64,000 bases of DNA from Vibrio cyclitrophicus (GTDB lineage Bacteria; Pseudomonadota; Gammaproteobacteria; Enterobacterales; Vibrionaceae). The notes under the pieces were generated by a model. The model made no database searches and was not told the origin of the DNA. It saw only the letters and a list, made by a program, of their open reading frames with translations. Positions 19,396-27,008 of this stretch are shown in pieces. A program made the position numbers and the translations under genes. How positions within the stretch are numbered: position 1 is the first letter of the stretch; each line of letters opens with the position of its first letter. The stretch is from positions 3,100,001 through 3,164,000 of the forward strand of contig NZ_AP025480.1 in the NCBI RefSeq assembly GCF_024347435.1. The letters run 5' to 3'.

Positions 19396-19860
19396 ATGAT
19401 GAAGAAGTGTCTAACAACGGCCATCGCTTCTGGGGTTATCGCATTAGCCAGCCCAATAACATGGGCTTGCTCTTATGATGGGTTGTTTACCAACCCATTT
19501 AGCGAGAGCTACCCTGGAGCACTGGATGTGTCCATTGCCACTCAGTTGGCTATCCGCTCTCAATCTATGCCACCACTCGAGTCCATAGAAGGCCAAGCGG
19601 GGCTAAGAAGAACCCGTTGGTGGTTAAATTTGATGACCAAAAACAACCCTGACTTGCCTAAAGGCGCGTATGTCTATGTGGTTGATCGCCAGTTATGGTC
19701 ACGCACCAGTCAGACCGGCAACTCGATCGAAGTTCACGTCTCACCACCGAGTCAAAACGAACAGGTATTGCAACTGTCTGAAGCCGCTTTGCAAGGTTTA
19801 ATATCCAACCAGATCACGATCGAGCAAGCTCGCGAACTTGGGGTGTTGATTGAGACCTGA
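19396..19860 (+). CDS. Small exported protein co-transcribed with alkylsulfatase
   Basis: A 154-residue protein with a signal peptide (cleavage likely after TWA, leaving a mature N-terminal Cys-Ser) and no membrane helix beyond it. The Shine-Dalgarno AAGGAGG lies between the sulfatase stop and this start; two consecutive ATG codons are possible. The mature part has no motif I recognise; a C-terminal helix pair ends in LGVLIET. Tight coupling to the sulfatase suggests a helper in folding, substrate delivery or anchoring, which is inference only. Confidence 0.75.
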   Translation: MMKKCLTTAIASGVIALASPITWACSYDGLFTNPFSESYPGALDVSIATQLAIRSQSMPPLESIEGQAGLRRTRWWLNLMTKNNPDLPKGAYVYVVDRQLWSRTSQTGNSIEVHVSPPSQNEQVLQLSEAALQGLISNQITIEQARELGVLIET

Positions 19861-19902
19861 TAAATACCGCTAAATCACTTTGGTATTTGTGAAATGGCAT
19901 AT

Positions 19903-19947
19903 AAGACACCGGCTTTCATCGCTCGCAGGAAAGCCGGTGTCTTTTTT
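19903..19947 (+). terminator. Rho-independent terminator of alkylsulfatase operon
   Basis: A 15-base stem AAGACACCGGCTTTC pairs with its complement across a short loop and is followed by six T. It begins about 40 bases after the stop of the small exported protein gene. Confidence 0.95.
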
Positions 19948-20588
19948 ATGTTCGCTTCAGCCGTTCTTTTTCGATAACCCTTGTGCTCCATAGCCCACTC
20001 TTAACGAAGGCTCATAGCGCCTTAGGGCTATTTTACACGCCCCTAAAACCCATTTAAAATCAAAGCCTTGCAGAGGCGACCGTTTCCCCCTGAGACACAA
20101 TCGTGGCCATTGAAGGCCCTTTGAGACAGTGTGCATCGCAGTGAACATGACGACCTGCTTGTACCGACGCAATAAAAAAGGCGCTCAATGAGAGCCCCAA
20201 GTACGCCCCTTGCATCGTTCCTTTTTCGTTTGATATTCGATATGAAGTGACACCTTATATGGGCGAAAACAGGGGACATTTAGCCTACTCTTGGGCAGCG
20301 TCGTCACTGGATAGATGGCTTATGCCCCTAGAACATATAGAGCGATCCAAGTTCAAACCCTCTGATGCTCTCAGCAATATCGATAGCTTACGCACGACAA
20401 GCTTCATGAATCGGAACACGGCAAAGCGTAACCACTTCAGCGTATAACGCACCTTACATGGGTCACATACGTTCATCATAGTGATAAATAACTGAAAATA
20501 TATTCGAAACCGCCGTCGGTGAGTCAAGTATGTACGGTGGTGTCAAGGACGGAGGCCATGAGGCCTCCTCCTACTCGATGAGTTTGTA
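19948..20588. other. Intergenic region, no supported gene
   Basis: About 640 bases. Overlapping frames of 60-80 codons exist on both strands, but none has a ribosome binding site and a recognisable protein. Gene decay is possible. No terminator was clear for the protease gene that ends at 20589. Confidence 0.4.
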
Positions 20589-21824
20589 CTATTGAGTGAT
20601 TTTTCGAAAAACGGCAAGACCCGTTAAAACAAACAAGCCCCACAGTGGCATACTGCCACCCCCACTACCGCCGCCATTGCTTGAGCCTGTATCTACTGGC
20701 ACATCTGGCACATCTGGCACATCTGGCACATCAACAGGCGCAGTCCAATCCGTTGCCAATGCCATAATGTCGAGCGTAGAGCCTGAAATTTCACTCTCAC
20801 CCACTGCTACCGCATAAACGCTGTTCACATGGTCATTCGCTTGGTTGAAGATAGGATAAACATCGTCAAATGAAAGCGCCACAACTTGTGATTCTGTTTC
20901 ACCTTGAGCAAAGGTCACATTAATGGTGTTAAGGTGATTATCCGCTGCGGTGGCGTGTCCACCGGCAACATACAGTTTCATGGTTTCAGCGAGTGTCGCA
21001 TCGTGACGCGTCACGGTAATGTCAAATGAACGCGAATTAAGATTTTCTACGGCGCTCATCGTCAATGTCTGGTCATTAATCTCCGTTGGAGCGTATTGAG
21101 CCGCCATCGGTGCGTAGTGGTTCACAAACGCGACATTGTCTCCACTGTCATCTTGGCAGGTTGGAGAGCCGCTAATGGTGACGTCGGCAAACGGTGTGAA
21201 TGCACCATGAGCGTGGAGAAGCGAGTTAACCCCACTAGCACAAGTTACGCCGTGACCGTCTGAACGATACGTGCCATTTTCAGACCAATCCCAAGCCTGT
21301 GCTTTGTCGTGCTCCCCACCCATCGTGTGAAACAGCTCGTGCGCGAACATGTATTGAAATCCATTACTTGAATCACGCCCCATCATGTAGCCTGCGCCCA
21401 TCGCCATCTTTTCTGTGCGATTCGGCCAGTCAATATAATTTGATGCGTTTACGCTATGCACAACAGCCAGTCCTATGTGGTCGGCTTGAAAAAGCCCCAC
21501 TGCCACATCCCCGACATCGGTTACAGCGTCAACCGACGTATTATAATTTATCAAACTAATGCCATTCGAAATGGTTTCACTTGCGCCCCATTCGTTCGTG
21601 GCTTGAATTGAGGTCGGCTTAACGACTAGGTCAACGCCATCACGAGCAAAGAGCGCATTACCCAATTCAATCGAACGGTAGAAACCTACAATCTCAACGG
21701 GCAAGTTAAGGCTTGAGTCTGTCTCATACTCTTGCGGATAAAATAGGCTCACTTCGAGTGTGCTGGTGGCTGCTGCGCTTTGCGCGGCCACCAATGCAAG
21801 ACTAAGGGCGAATGTTTTGTTCAT
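20589..21824 (-). CDS. Metzincin-type zinc metalloprotease with GlyGly-CTERM tail
   Basis: A 411-residue secreted protease. A signal peptide (cleavage near AAAT) precedes a catalytic domain with the metzincin zinc motif HELFHTMGGEHD (162-173: three histidines and the catalytic Glu) and a plausible Met-turn in APMAAQYAP. A beta-rich C-terminal domain (about 250-355) comes before a spacer of repeated ValProAsp units and a C-terminal tripartite tail: Gly/Ser-rich GGGSGGG, a hydrophobic helix and a basic end. That tail is the GlyGly-CTERM sorting signal cut by rhombosortase in type II secretion hosts such as Vibrio. The protease is therefore probably displayed or released at the cell surface. The rhombosortase is not in the window. 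Confidence 0.9.
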   Translation of the reverse strand: MNKTFALSLALVAAQSAAATSTLEVSLFYPQEYETDSSLNLPVEIVGFYRSIELGNALFARDGVDLVVKPTSIQATNEWGASETISNGISLINYNTSVDAVTDVGDVAVGLFQADHIGLAVVHSVNASNYIDWPNRTEKMAMGAGYMMGRDSSNGFQYMFAHELFHTMGGEHDKAQAWDWSENGTYRSDGHGVTCASGVNSLLHAHGAFTPFADVTISGSPTCQDDSGDNVAFVNHYAPMAAQYAPTEINDQTLTMSAVENLNSRSFDITVTRHDATLAETMKLYVAGGHATAADNHLNTINVTFAQGETESQVVALSFDDVYPIFNQANDHVNSVYAVAVGESEISGSTLDIMALATDWTAPVDVPDVPDVPDVPVDTGSSNGGGSGGGSMPLWGLFVLTGLAVFRKITQ

Positions 21825-22336
21825 TATCAGATAAATCCTTTATATATCGTCAGTTAGATAGATAGCCAATCGAATGTAACGCCATAAAAAATAACATAAA
21901 ATCTAAATGATCAGGCGTGTATGGCTCTTGTTATGTTAAACCTGTGAGCTAGCTACCAAAACAGCCCTGAACGCACATCTAGCGTACATAGCGAAGATTT
22001 CAGATACTTGGTCAAGAAAATGCATGGGCAGCATTTAACACTTTTAGAGCGATATCTAAGATAGAATGTGCCACGGGTAGGAGTTCAGTCTGTGAAGTTA
22101 TTGTTGAGTCGACGACATTGACGCACTCGTGGTTAGTTTTACTCATCCACGACATATCGAAGTCCTATGATTAAAGAGAGTTAAGCATGCATTGATAGAC
22201 ATTAAACTAAGCCGACTACGAACACTAAGTCCAACGATAATGTGACACTCTCTTGTTTTCGAATATTTCGAATAATCTCATGGTATGCAGATTTGTATAC
22301 CATGACATCAGAAACTAAAAACGAGAGAGAAACACA
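21825..22336. other. Intergenic region with TA operator at right end
   Basis: About 510 bases between the divergent protease and antitoxin genes. It should contain the protease promoter. Apart from the palindrome at 22279-22304 no structured feature or gene was recognised. Confidence 0.45.
22279..22304. promoter_or_regulatory. Palindromic operator upstream of antitoxin-like gene
   Basis: CATGGTAT and its exact complement ATACCATG flank a ten-base spacer about 30 bases before the ATG. Perfect dyads here are typical autoregulatory sites of antitoxins. Confidence 0.6.
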
Positions 22337-22789
22337 ATGAATACTGCTACAAAATTGCCAAGCGCTGAAGAAATGGCACTGGCTAAGCTTGGTAGCCAAG
22401 AGTTGTCAGCCGTTATAGAAATTAATGGTGAGGCTCAAAGGATTAATGTTGTCGATAAGTCTGGTAAGACTCACGAAATCACTATTCCAGCAAGCGCATT
22501 AAATATGATGATCGAGGTGCTGACTCAATTAGGTCAAGGCAACTCTGTTAGCATCACACCTATTCATGCGGAACTCACAACGCAAGAAGGTGCTGATATG
22601 CTAAACATGTCTCGTCCTACTTTCATTAAGCTTCTGGATTCTGGTGATATTCCGTTTAGTCGTACTGGCAACCGTAGAAAGGTCGCTTATGCTGATCTTA
22701 TGGAGTACAAGCACCGCCTAGAAGAGGACAGACTAACTGCTCTTGCTGAACTATCGGCATTAGACCAAGAAATGGATATGGGATATTAA
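22337..22789 (+). CDS. Antitoxin-like protein with excisionase-type HTH
   Basis: A 150-residue protein. The first half (about 1-80) is a mixed domain with SAVIEINGEAQRINVV. The second half (about 88-135) is a MerR/excisionase-type winged HTH: EGADMLNMSRPTFIKLLDSGDIPFSRTGNRRKVAYADL. Proteins of this layout commonly act as antitoxins for PIN-domain toxins, with the toxin gene directly downstream. Here the stop overlaps a tiny broken frame instead and no PIN protein follows. A truncated copy lies at 10141. The dyad at 22279 supports autoregulation. Confidence 0.75.
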   Translation: MNTATKLPSAEEMALAKLGSQELSAVIEINGEAQRINVVDKSGKTHEITIPASALNMMIEVLTQLGQGNSVSITPIHAELTTQEGADMLNMSRPTFIKLLDSGDIPFSRTGNRRKVAYADLMEYKHRLEEDRLTALAELSALDQEMDMGY

Positions 22790-22900
22790 TGGCCAAACAA
22801 GCAACGAAAACGAGCAGAATCACACATTGAAAACAATCGAGAAAAACGGATGACCATGTGGAAAAAAGCAGTTGCTGGTATTAACCCAGGTAAATTATAG
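22789..22900 (+). pseudogene. Tiny frameshifted gene between antitoxin-like genes
   Basis: The ATG overlaps the preceding stop as TAATG. The zero frame stops after 13 codons, but dropping one A from the AAAA run at about 22807-22810 joins it to a frame that ends in MTMWKKAVAGINPGKL, just before the next gene. The joined product would be 36 residues and basic. Either a one-base insertion killed it or the A-run allows slippage. It may be what remains of a toxin gene, but I recognise no family. Confidence 0.5.
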
Positions 22901-22907
22901 GTGACGT

Positions 22908-23420
22908 ATGTTAAAAGTAATTGATGTTGATTTGGTCGCTGATTTTACGCTTGAGCTTACTTTTAGTGACGGCTATATCGGTGAAGCAAACTTAACTGAG
23001 TATTTTCAAAAAGAAGCATTTAGCCATGTACCTGATTTTAAAAAGTTTGCATTAAAGGCTGACGGCTCCCTTGATTGGAGTGGTGTTGAACTATCAGCGG
23101 CAACGTTAAAGGAAATCACGGTTGGCCGTTATACTGAATCGGATTTAACGCCTTTTGACGTTAAAGAAATGGAAAGAGTAATCAAGCCGGCATCATGGGA
23201 TTCAATGCAAGAAGGTCGAGCTGACATTTTGCAAGCGGCCATCCGCTCTTATGTCGAGCAATTTGGTCACAATGCTGTCATTGAGCGCGCAGGTATTAGA
23301 AGTAGAACGAGTGCTTATCGTTCATTAAAACCTGAAACAACACCCAGTTTTGGCACTTTGGTTCAATTAGGCCATGCCGTTATTGAATTAGCCAAAGATA
23401 GAGTGCCTACTTATTTGTAG
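22908..23420 (+). CDS. DUF2442-domain protein with C-terminal HTH
   Basis: A 170-residue protein. The N-terminal half (about 1-85: VIDVDLVADFTLELTFSDG...DLTEYF-like segment and a closing LDWSGVEL) matches the DUF2442 fold, often found as the antitoxin-side partner of DUF4160 proteins. The C-terminal half (about 105-165: NAVIERAGIRSRTSAYRSLKPETTPSFGTLVQLGHAVIEL) reads as a Cro/XRE-like helix-turn-helix. It follows the antitoxin-like gene and the broken small frame on the same strand with short gaps. A toxin partner is missing, so this may be a solitary antitoxin or regulator. Confidence 0.75.
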   Translation: MLKVIDVDLVADFTLELTFSDGYIGEANLTEYFQKEAFSHVPDFKKFALKADGSLDWSGVELSAATLKEITVGRYTESDLTPFDVKEMERVIKPASWDSMQEGRADILQAAIRSYVEQFGHNAVIERAGIRSRTSAYRSLKPETTPSFGTLVQLGHAVIELAKDRVPTYL

Positions 23421-23535
23421 GCCTTTTTACTTTGTCCGTCTAAATATTGATAAGTGTTGCGGTCCAAAAATGCAACAAAACTCAAGCTCTTCTACCTCGC
23501 CCCCCCCTCGTCCGAGCGGGTGGTGACAGTCTTTT

Positions 23536-24891
23536 CTATCCGTGTAATTGGTGCCACTTTTCGAGCTGAGACGGTCTTAGGCCATATCGTACCAAGACCC
23601 CTTCGTGAATTCGTCTTATCTCTTCTAATGCAAGGGCGCTAATGTTTTGCCTATCCGTTTCTTGCTCGTTGCTTATCAGTAATTCTATGATATCCAGGGG
23701 CTGTGACTCTGGTGTCAGTATGACTTGTTTAACTATCTCCTTTATCTTCGCTCGATATTGCAGGCGTTGCTGATCAGGTTTTACTAACTCTTGTTTCACA
23801 GCTAGGTATTCTTTTGTTGAACGCTCGTACGCCCATAAATACAGATCACGAAGAAGCTCGATTCTATTCATTTCATACACACCAAGCACCGCTTTGCTGT
23901 AGGCTTTTTCGGGGACATCTAGGAACGTAAGAGGACATACGTTAGCTTTAAGCAACGGGATATTCGCAGCCAAACGAGAGGTGCGCTTATTAATGTCAGC
24001 GAAGGGTTGTAAGTAAGGTAAATGCACCATGATAAAAAATGATTGCTCAAATGGATCGAGGATTTGATTCGCTTTATTAAGAATCGACTCCAGTTGGATA
24101 AAAAGTACCTCTTCGGATGACATTGGCTTATAAACGCTGCCCCCTATCTCGACCACATGACTACGCACTCGCCCTTCATCAAACGGGTTGGCTAATAAGT
24201 TTTCGGAAAGCGCACTGTGCAAATTCAATATAGTGAAACGATTGAACTCAACGGAATCGACATTATCAATCAACAATTCAATCGCTGATTTATGATTTAA
24301 AATCATCTGTGTTTCGATGATGTCTTTTCCTTGTGCAAACTGACCATGCTCAATTAACTCTACCGTGTCTAGTCGACTATAAGTATTCCCTTCAAGGTGG
24401 CTGGATGCCCAAGATAAGTCGATTAATAAACGATTGTAAATATCTCTTCCATACGTGCCCGCAGGCTGTGTCGCATAGATGGTTTTTCCCATACGGTGTA
24501 ACTGACGACGAATAGGTTCAGAAAGGTAGTAAGTTTTATTTGGGGAGTACTCATCTAAAAAATCACGTGAATAACCAACAGGATCACGCTCAAAAATAGG
24601 CTTACTTAGATAATTAAGAATGTCATAACTGTCAGGTGAAAGTGGGATCGATTTAGGAAAGTCATTGTGCTCGTTATGGCTAGAATTGGATATAGCTTCT
24701 CTAACGAGGCTCGCAATGTATTGACGAGAACGACCGTTACCAATGGCTTCTATCTGTTTATCTTCAATCAGCTTGTTAAGCCAGCGCTGAAGCGTACGAC
24801 GAATTAATTCAGGATGATCCATAATAATGTCTGAAATGGACACAGGGCGACACTGTTGCTCGATATAACGTTGGATTTCAAACCTATTCAT
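23536..24891 (-). CDS. Fic-family protein with N-terminal winged helix
   Basis: A 451-residue protein. A winged-helix DNA-binding domain (about 1-60) is followed by a Fic core. The inhibitory-helix motif SSHLEGN (163-169) sits before the core, as in class II Fic proteins. The active loop reads LQPFADINKRTSR (294-306): the histidine of HPFxxGNxRxxR, which acts as general base in AMPylation, is glutamine, and Gly is Ile, while Asn and both Arg remain. Canonical AMP transfer is therefore doubtful and the protein may act mainly as a regulator. Palindromes upstream fit autoregulation through the winged helix. It stands alone with no toxin or antitoxin partner. Confidence 0.85.
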   Translation of the reverse strand: MNRFEIQRYIEQQCRPVSISDIIMDHPELIRRTLQRWLNKLIEDKQIEAIGNGRSRQYIASLVREAISNSSHNEHNDFPKSIPLSPDSYDILNYLSKPIFERDPVGYSRDFLDEYSPNKTYYLSEPIRRQLHRMGKTIYATQPAGTYGRDIYNRLLIDLSWASSHLEGNTYSRLDTVELIEHGQFAQGKDIIETQMILNHKSAIELLIDNVDSVEFNRFTILNLHSALSENLLANPFDEGRVRSHVVEIGGSVYKPMSSEEVLFIQLESILNKANQILDPFEQSFFIMVHLPYLQPFADINKRTSRLAANIPLLKANVCPLTFLDVPEKAYSKAVLGVYEMNRIELLRDLYLWAYERSTKEYLAVKQELVKPDQQRLQYRAKIKEIVKQVILTPESQPLDIIELLISNEQETDRQNISALALEEIRRIHEGVLVRYGLRPSQLEKWHQLHG

Positions 24892-24908
24892 GACAAATAC
24901 CCTTTTAA

Positions 24909-24982
24909 TTGTGACACCTTCGTTGACTTGAGTGTCACAATTATGGCGTAATTATCATTTAGTGACAACTATAGTGTCACAG
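24909..24982. promoter_or_regulatory. Paired palindromic operators upstream of fic gene
   Basis: TTGTGACAC and its complement GTGTCACAA lie 14 bases apart just before the fic start (24909-24940). A second, looser pair AGTGACA / GTGTCAC follows (24961-24980). They are likely binding sites for the Fic protein's own winged helix. Confidence 0.65.
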
Positions 24983-25486
24983 TAAAGATGGGCTTATCCA
25001 GATCGTATGTCCGAACAAAGATGGATCTGTTGTCTCAATACTGGACACCAAGTTAAGTGACTTCCCATACTTTTGGTTATTCATAAATGGCTAATTTAGG
25101 GGAAGCAGTAATACGGCCTTATCACTGCTCACTTATCACCAACTTGTCATTCTCACCTGCCCTTACTTTCGACCTATTCGACACTCATCTTCTTTAAAAC
25201 CAACATCGAACCACAAATGCATTCGACGGAAGGACGGCGCCAAACACCATCAGGCAAACAACTCAGACTGTAGTGGGTTAGCAGATTTGGTCACATAGTT
25301 AGAGCTACAAGTAGGTCAAAATTAGCGACTGCATTCTGTGATAGCTAGCTGCCGATACAGGATAGGGCATTTTTGATTTAGACTGATTTGTGTAATAAGC
25401 TGTTAAAAAATTGTAGCGAGTGGGAATGGCTGAAAATATAAAATTTGCAGCGACTGAGGTTTTCATCGAAACCCTAGCAATCGATG
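24983..25486. other. Intergenic region with gene fragment and repeat start
   Basis: About 500 bases with no gene. It contains a 28-base match to the 3' end of the J-domain gene (25241-25268) and the start of a 238-base direct repeat (25410). It looks like recombined accessory DNA. Confidence 0.45.
25241..25268 (-). pseudogene. Relic of the 3' end of the J-domain protein gene
   Basis: These 28 bases match the sequence spanning the stop codon of the gene at 63172 with one mismatch; the minus strand still reads SELFA then stop. Too short to be certain, but chance is unlikely. Confidence 0.45.
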
Positions 25487-25647
25487 TTAGAAAAAGAGGT
25501 ATCCAAGCGTTACCCCCGCAACTATTATGATGATACTGGTTAATGCCATATTGTTGTCAACCCATTCATCAAGCTTACTCATTCGAAGCTCCTCTTTCTT
25601 TTCTAATTAAGTCAAAACCATGTTCAATACCATGAGTGACTTCACGT
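25410..25647. repeat. Direct repeat copy A (small membrane protein locus)
   Basis: Closely matches 28247-28472 in the same orientation, with scattered substitutions and a small in-frame indel. It contains a complete 31-codon gene and the 3' end of the gene upstream of it. The 2.6 kb between the copies holds a GNAT/DUF1778 pair and the tnpB-only element. Confidence 0.85.
25487..25582 (-). CDS. 31-residue single-span membrane protein (copy A)
   Basis: A tiny gene with strong signals: GAGGAG eight bases before ATG, start overlapping the stop of the 88-residue gene (ATGAGTAA). The peptide begins MSKLDEWVDNN and then forms one transmembrane helix of about 18 hydrophobic residues ending GYLFF. A second copy at 28324 differs at only a few residues while its third positions vary, which argues that the protein is under selection. 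Possible roles are a type I-like membrane toxin, a regulator of a membrane protein or a holin-like peptide; none can be chosen from sequence. Confidence 0.7.
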   Translation of the reverse strand: MSKLDEWVDNNMALTSIIIIVAGVTLGYLFF

Positions 25648-25841
25648 AAGAGTATCTTATTTGGTGAGTTCAAATTAGCAATAACCCGACCAATTTCATT
25701 GCCCAAGTCACAAAGTTCAATATCACTATCACTATCACTATCAGGAAGGCTATCAAGTGCTAACTTTAGGTTTGAAAGAAAAATATCAAGGTTCACCAAA
25801 TCTGAACTAAACTCATCGAAAGCCTCCGTTCGGTTAGTCAT
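25575..25841 (-). CDS. Hypothetical helical protein coupled to small membrane protein
   Basis: An 88-residue acidic, mostly helical protein (DEFSSDLVNLDIFLSNLKLAL, an Asp/Ser run DSDSDSD, then GNEIGRVIANLN). I recognise no family. Its stop overlaps the start of the 31-residue membrane gene, so the two are translationally coupled. A 3' fragment of a second copy precedes the second small membrane gene. It may be the soluble partner, such as an immunity protein or antitoxin. Confidence 0.65.
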   Translation of the reverse strand: MTNRTEAFDEFSSDLVNLDIFLSNLKLALDSLPDSDSDSDIELCDLGNEIGRVIANLNSPNKILLREVTHGIEHGFDLIRKERGASNE

Positions 25842-25865
25842 GACATTATCTGTAATTCGTTCTGC

Positions 25866-25985
25866 CTAGTCAGTGAAAGACATCCAATCAGGCTTTTTTT
25901 CGGTCTTTGCGAGTAAATCACAGTGGGCATTATAAGGAGTCATCCCCTCGACCAGTTCTTTTTCAGACAACCATTTTTTGCTCAT
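25866..25985 (-). CDS. 39-residue hypothetical protein, antitoxin-tail-like
   Basis: Starts with ATG preceded by AAGGTGAGCT and reads MSKKWLSEKELVEGMTP, then AHCDLLAKTEKKPDW. The segment ELVEGMTPYNAH resembles the C-terminal toxin-binding tail of AbrB/MazE-like antitoxins, but the DNA-binding half is absent and the frame is complete as it stands. It lies 24 bases before the 88-residue gene and may be the first gene of that operon. Family assignment is weak. Confidence 0.5.
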   Translation of the reverse strand: MSKKWLSEKELVEGMTPYNAHCDLLAKTEKKPDWMSFTD

Positions 25986-26028
25986 AGCTCACCTTTCCAT
26001 TCAATGTTTCAAATCATATTTTAGTTCA

Positions 26029-26538
26029 CTACGTTTCCAGCGTAAGTGATTCTGTTAAATCACTGATTCTCGCCATCAACACCAAACTATCGATGCTCGA
26101 TTCTTTAAAGCCAAACCGTTTATAGAAGGACTGTGCATTATCGTCCAAAGCATGAATTAATATACCTGCTCCACCGACCACTTCCATTGCTGCCATGGAG
26201 CGCAAAATACAGTCTTTAAGCAAACCAATCGCAACGTGTTTGCCCTGATATTTCAAATCAACGGCCAGCCTTGCTAATACCACCATTGGTATTGGGTCTG
26301 GGCTATTTCGTTTTAAAGCACTAAAAGCAATATCTCTTGATACTGACCCCATCGCGATAGCGTAGTATCCCACTACAGCATTCGTATCTGAATCAGTGAC
26401 GACATAAGTTTTCGTATTACCACGGTTTTGACTTTTTAGCGCTTGTTTCTTAAGCCACAGATCTAAGGACTCAACACCACAGTGAAAAGAACTCGTGAGA
26501 TCACTACCTATTAATAAACGAGGTTTAACTAATCCCAA
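26029..26538 (-). CDS. GNAT acetyltransferase toxin (TacT/AtaT-like)
   Basis: A 169-residue GNAT enzyme. The acetyl-CoA binding segment VLARLAVDLKYQGKHVAIGLL (about 88-108) has the Q-x-x-G-x-A signature, and the late tyrosine in AQSFYKRFGF is in the usual catalytic place. With a DUF1778 gene overlapping its start, it matches type II toxins that acetylate the amino group of charged tRNA and stop translation. Start ATG overlaps the antitoxin gene by ten bases, so expression is coupled. Confidence 0.92.
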   Translation of the reverse strand: MGLVKPRLLIGSDLTSSFHCGVESLDLWLKKQALKSQNRGNTKTYVVTDSDTNAVVGYYAIAMGSVSRDIAFSALKRNSPDPIPMVVLARLAVDLKYQGKHVAIGLLKDCILRSMAAMEVVGGAGILIHALDDNAQSFYKRFGFKESSIDSLVLMARISDLTESLTLET

Positions 26539-26795
26539 GGTGCCTTCCTTTCGAATAAATCTTGAATACCTTTAAGAACTTTAGGTGGCTCATCAAGCGC
26601 TTGTTCAAATGCGTCAAATGCGTCTTGTTCTAATTTGAAGTCTTTCTGATCTGCCAGTACTTTTTGAGCTTCATTCAAAGCGGCTTGCTGAATAAATACG
26701 GTTCTATCCACTTTCTGTAGGTTTGCTGCTGCGTCAATAACATCACGGACGGAGGGGAATACGCGCATATTGATCGGGGCTGATTTAGTAGCCAT
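26529..26795 (-). CDS. DUF1778 antitoxin (TacA/AtaR-like)
   Basis: An 88-residue protein with an N-terminal ribbon-helix-helix (about 5-50: INMRVFPSVRDVIDAAANLQKVDRTVFIQQAA) and an acidic C-terminal toxin-binding tail (EQALDEPPKVLKGIQDLF). RHH dimers bind the promoter and the tail covers the GNAT active site. It is the first gene of the TA operon, and the palindrome at 26844-26868 is a likely operator. Confidence 0.92.
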   Translation of the reverse strand: MATKSAPINMRVFPSVRDVIDAAANLQKVDRTVFIQQAALNEAQKVLADQKDFKLEQDAFDAFEQALDEPPKVLKGIQDLFERKAPWD

Positions 26796-26843
26796 AATAA
26801 TTACCTATGTATATCGATTACATACACAAGTATACCGCCCTAA

Positions 26844-26868
26844 TTTGTGTAGTCAATAGATACACAAA
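26844..26868. promoter_or_regulatory. Inverted repeat upstream of DUF1778/GNAT pair
   Basis: TTTGTGTA and its exact complement TACACAAA flank a nine-base spacer, about 50 bases before the antitoxin start. A further TACACAA-like half site lies closer to the gene. Likely RHH operator; the tnpB element begins directly after it. Confidence 0.65.
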
Positions 26869-27008
26869 CTCACTAAAGTTAGCAAAATCGGCGTAAACCA
26901 TCGCCCGATGAGGGCGGTGATATAAGCCGAAGGTGCGATAGCACTTTAAGATAGACAGACTCAATCCGCCCTGTATATACTGTGTATTAATACAGTTGAG
27001 AGTTTTTG

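Noticed and set aside
20043..20527. Overlapping small frames on both strands
   Set aside because: Neither strand shows coding signals; probably decayed or non-coding DNA.
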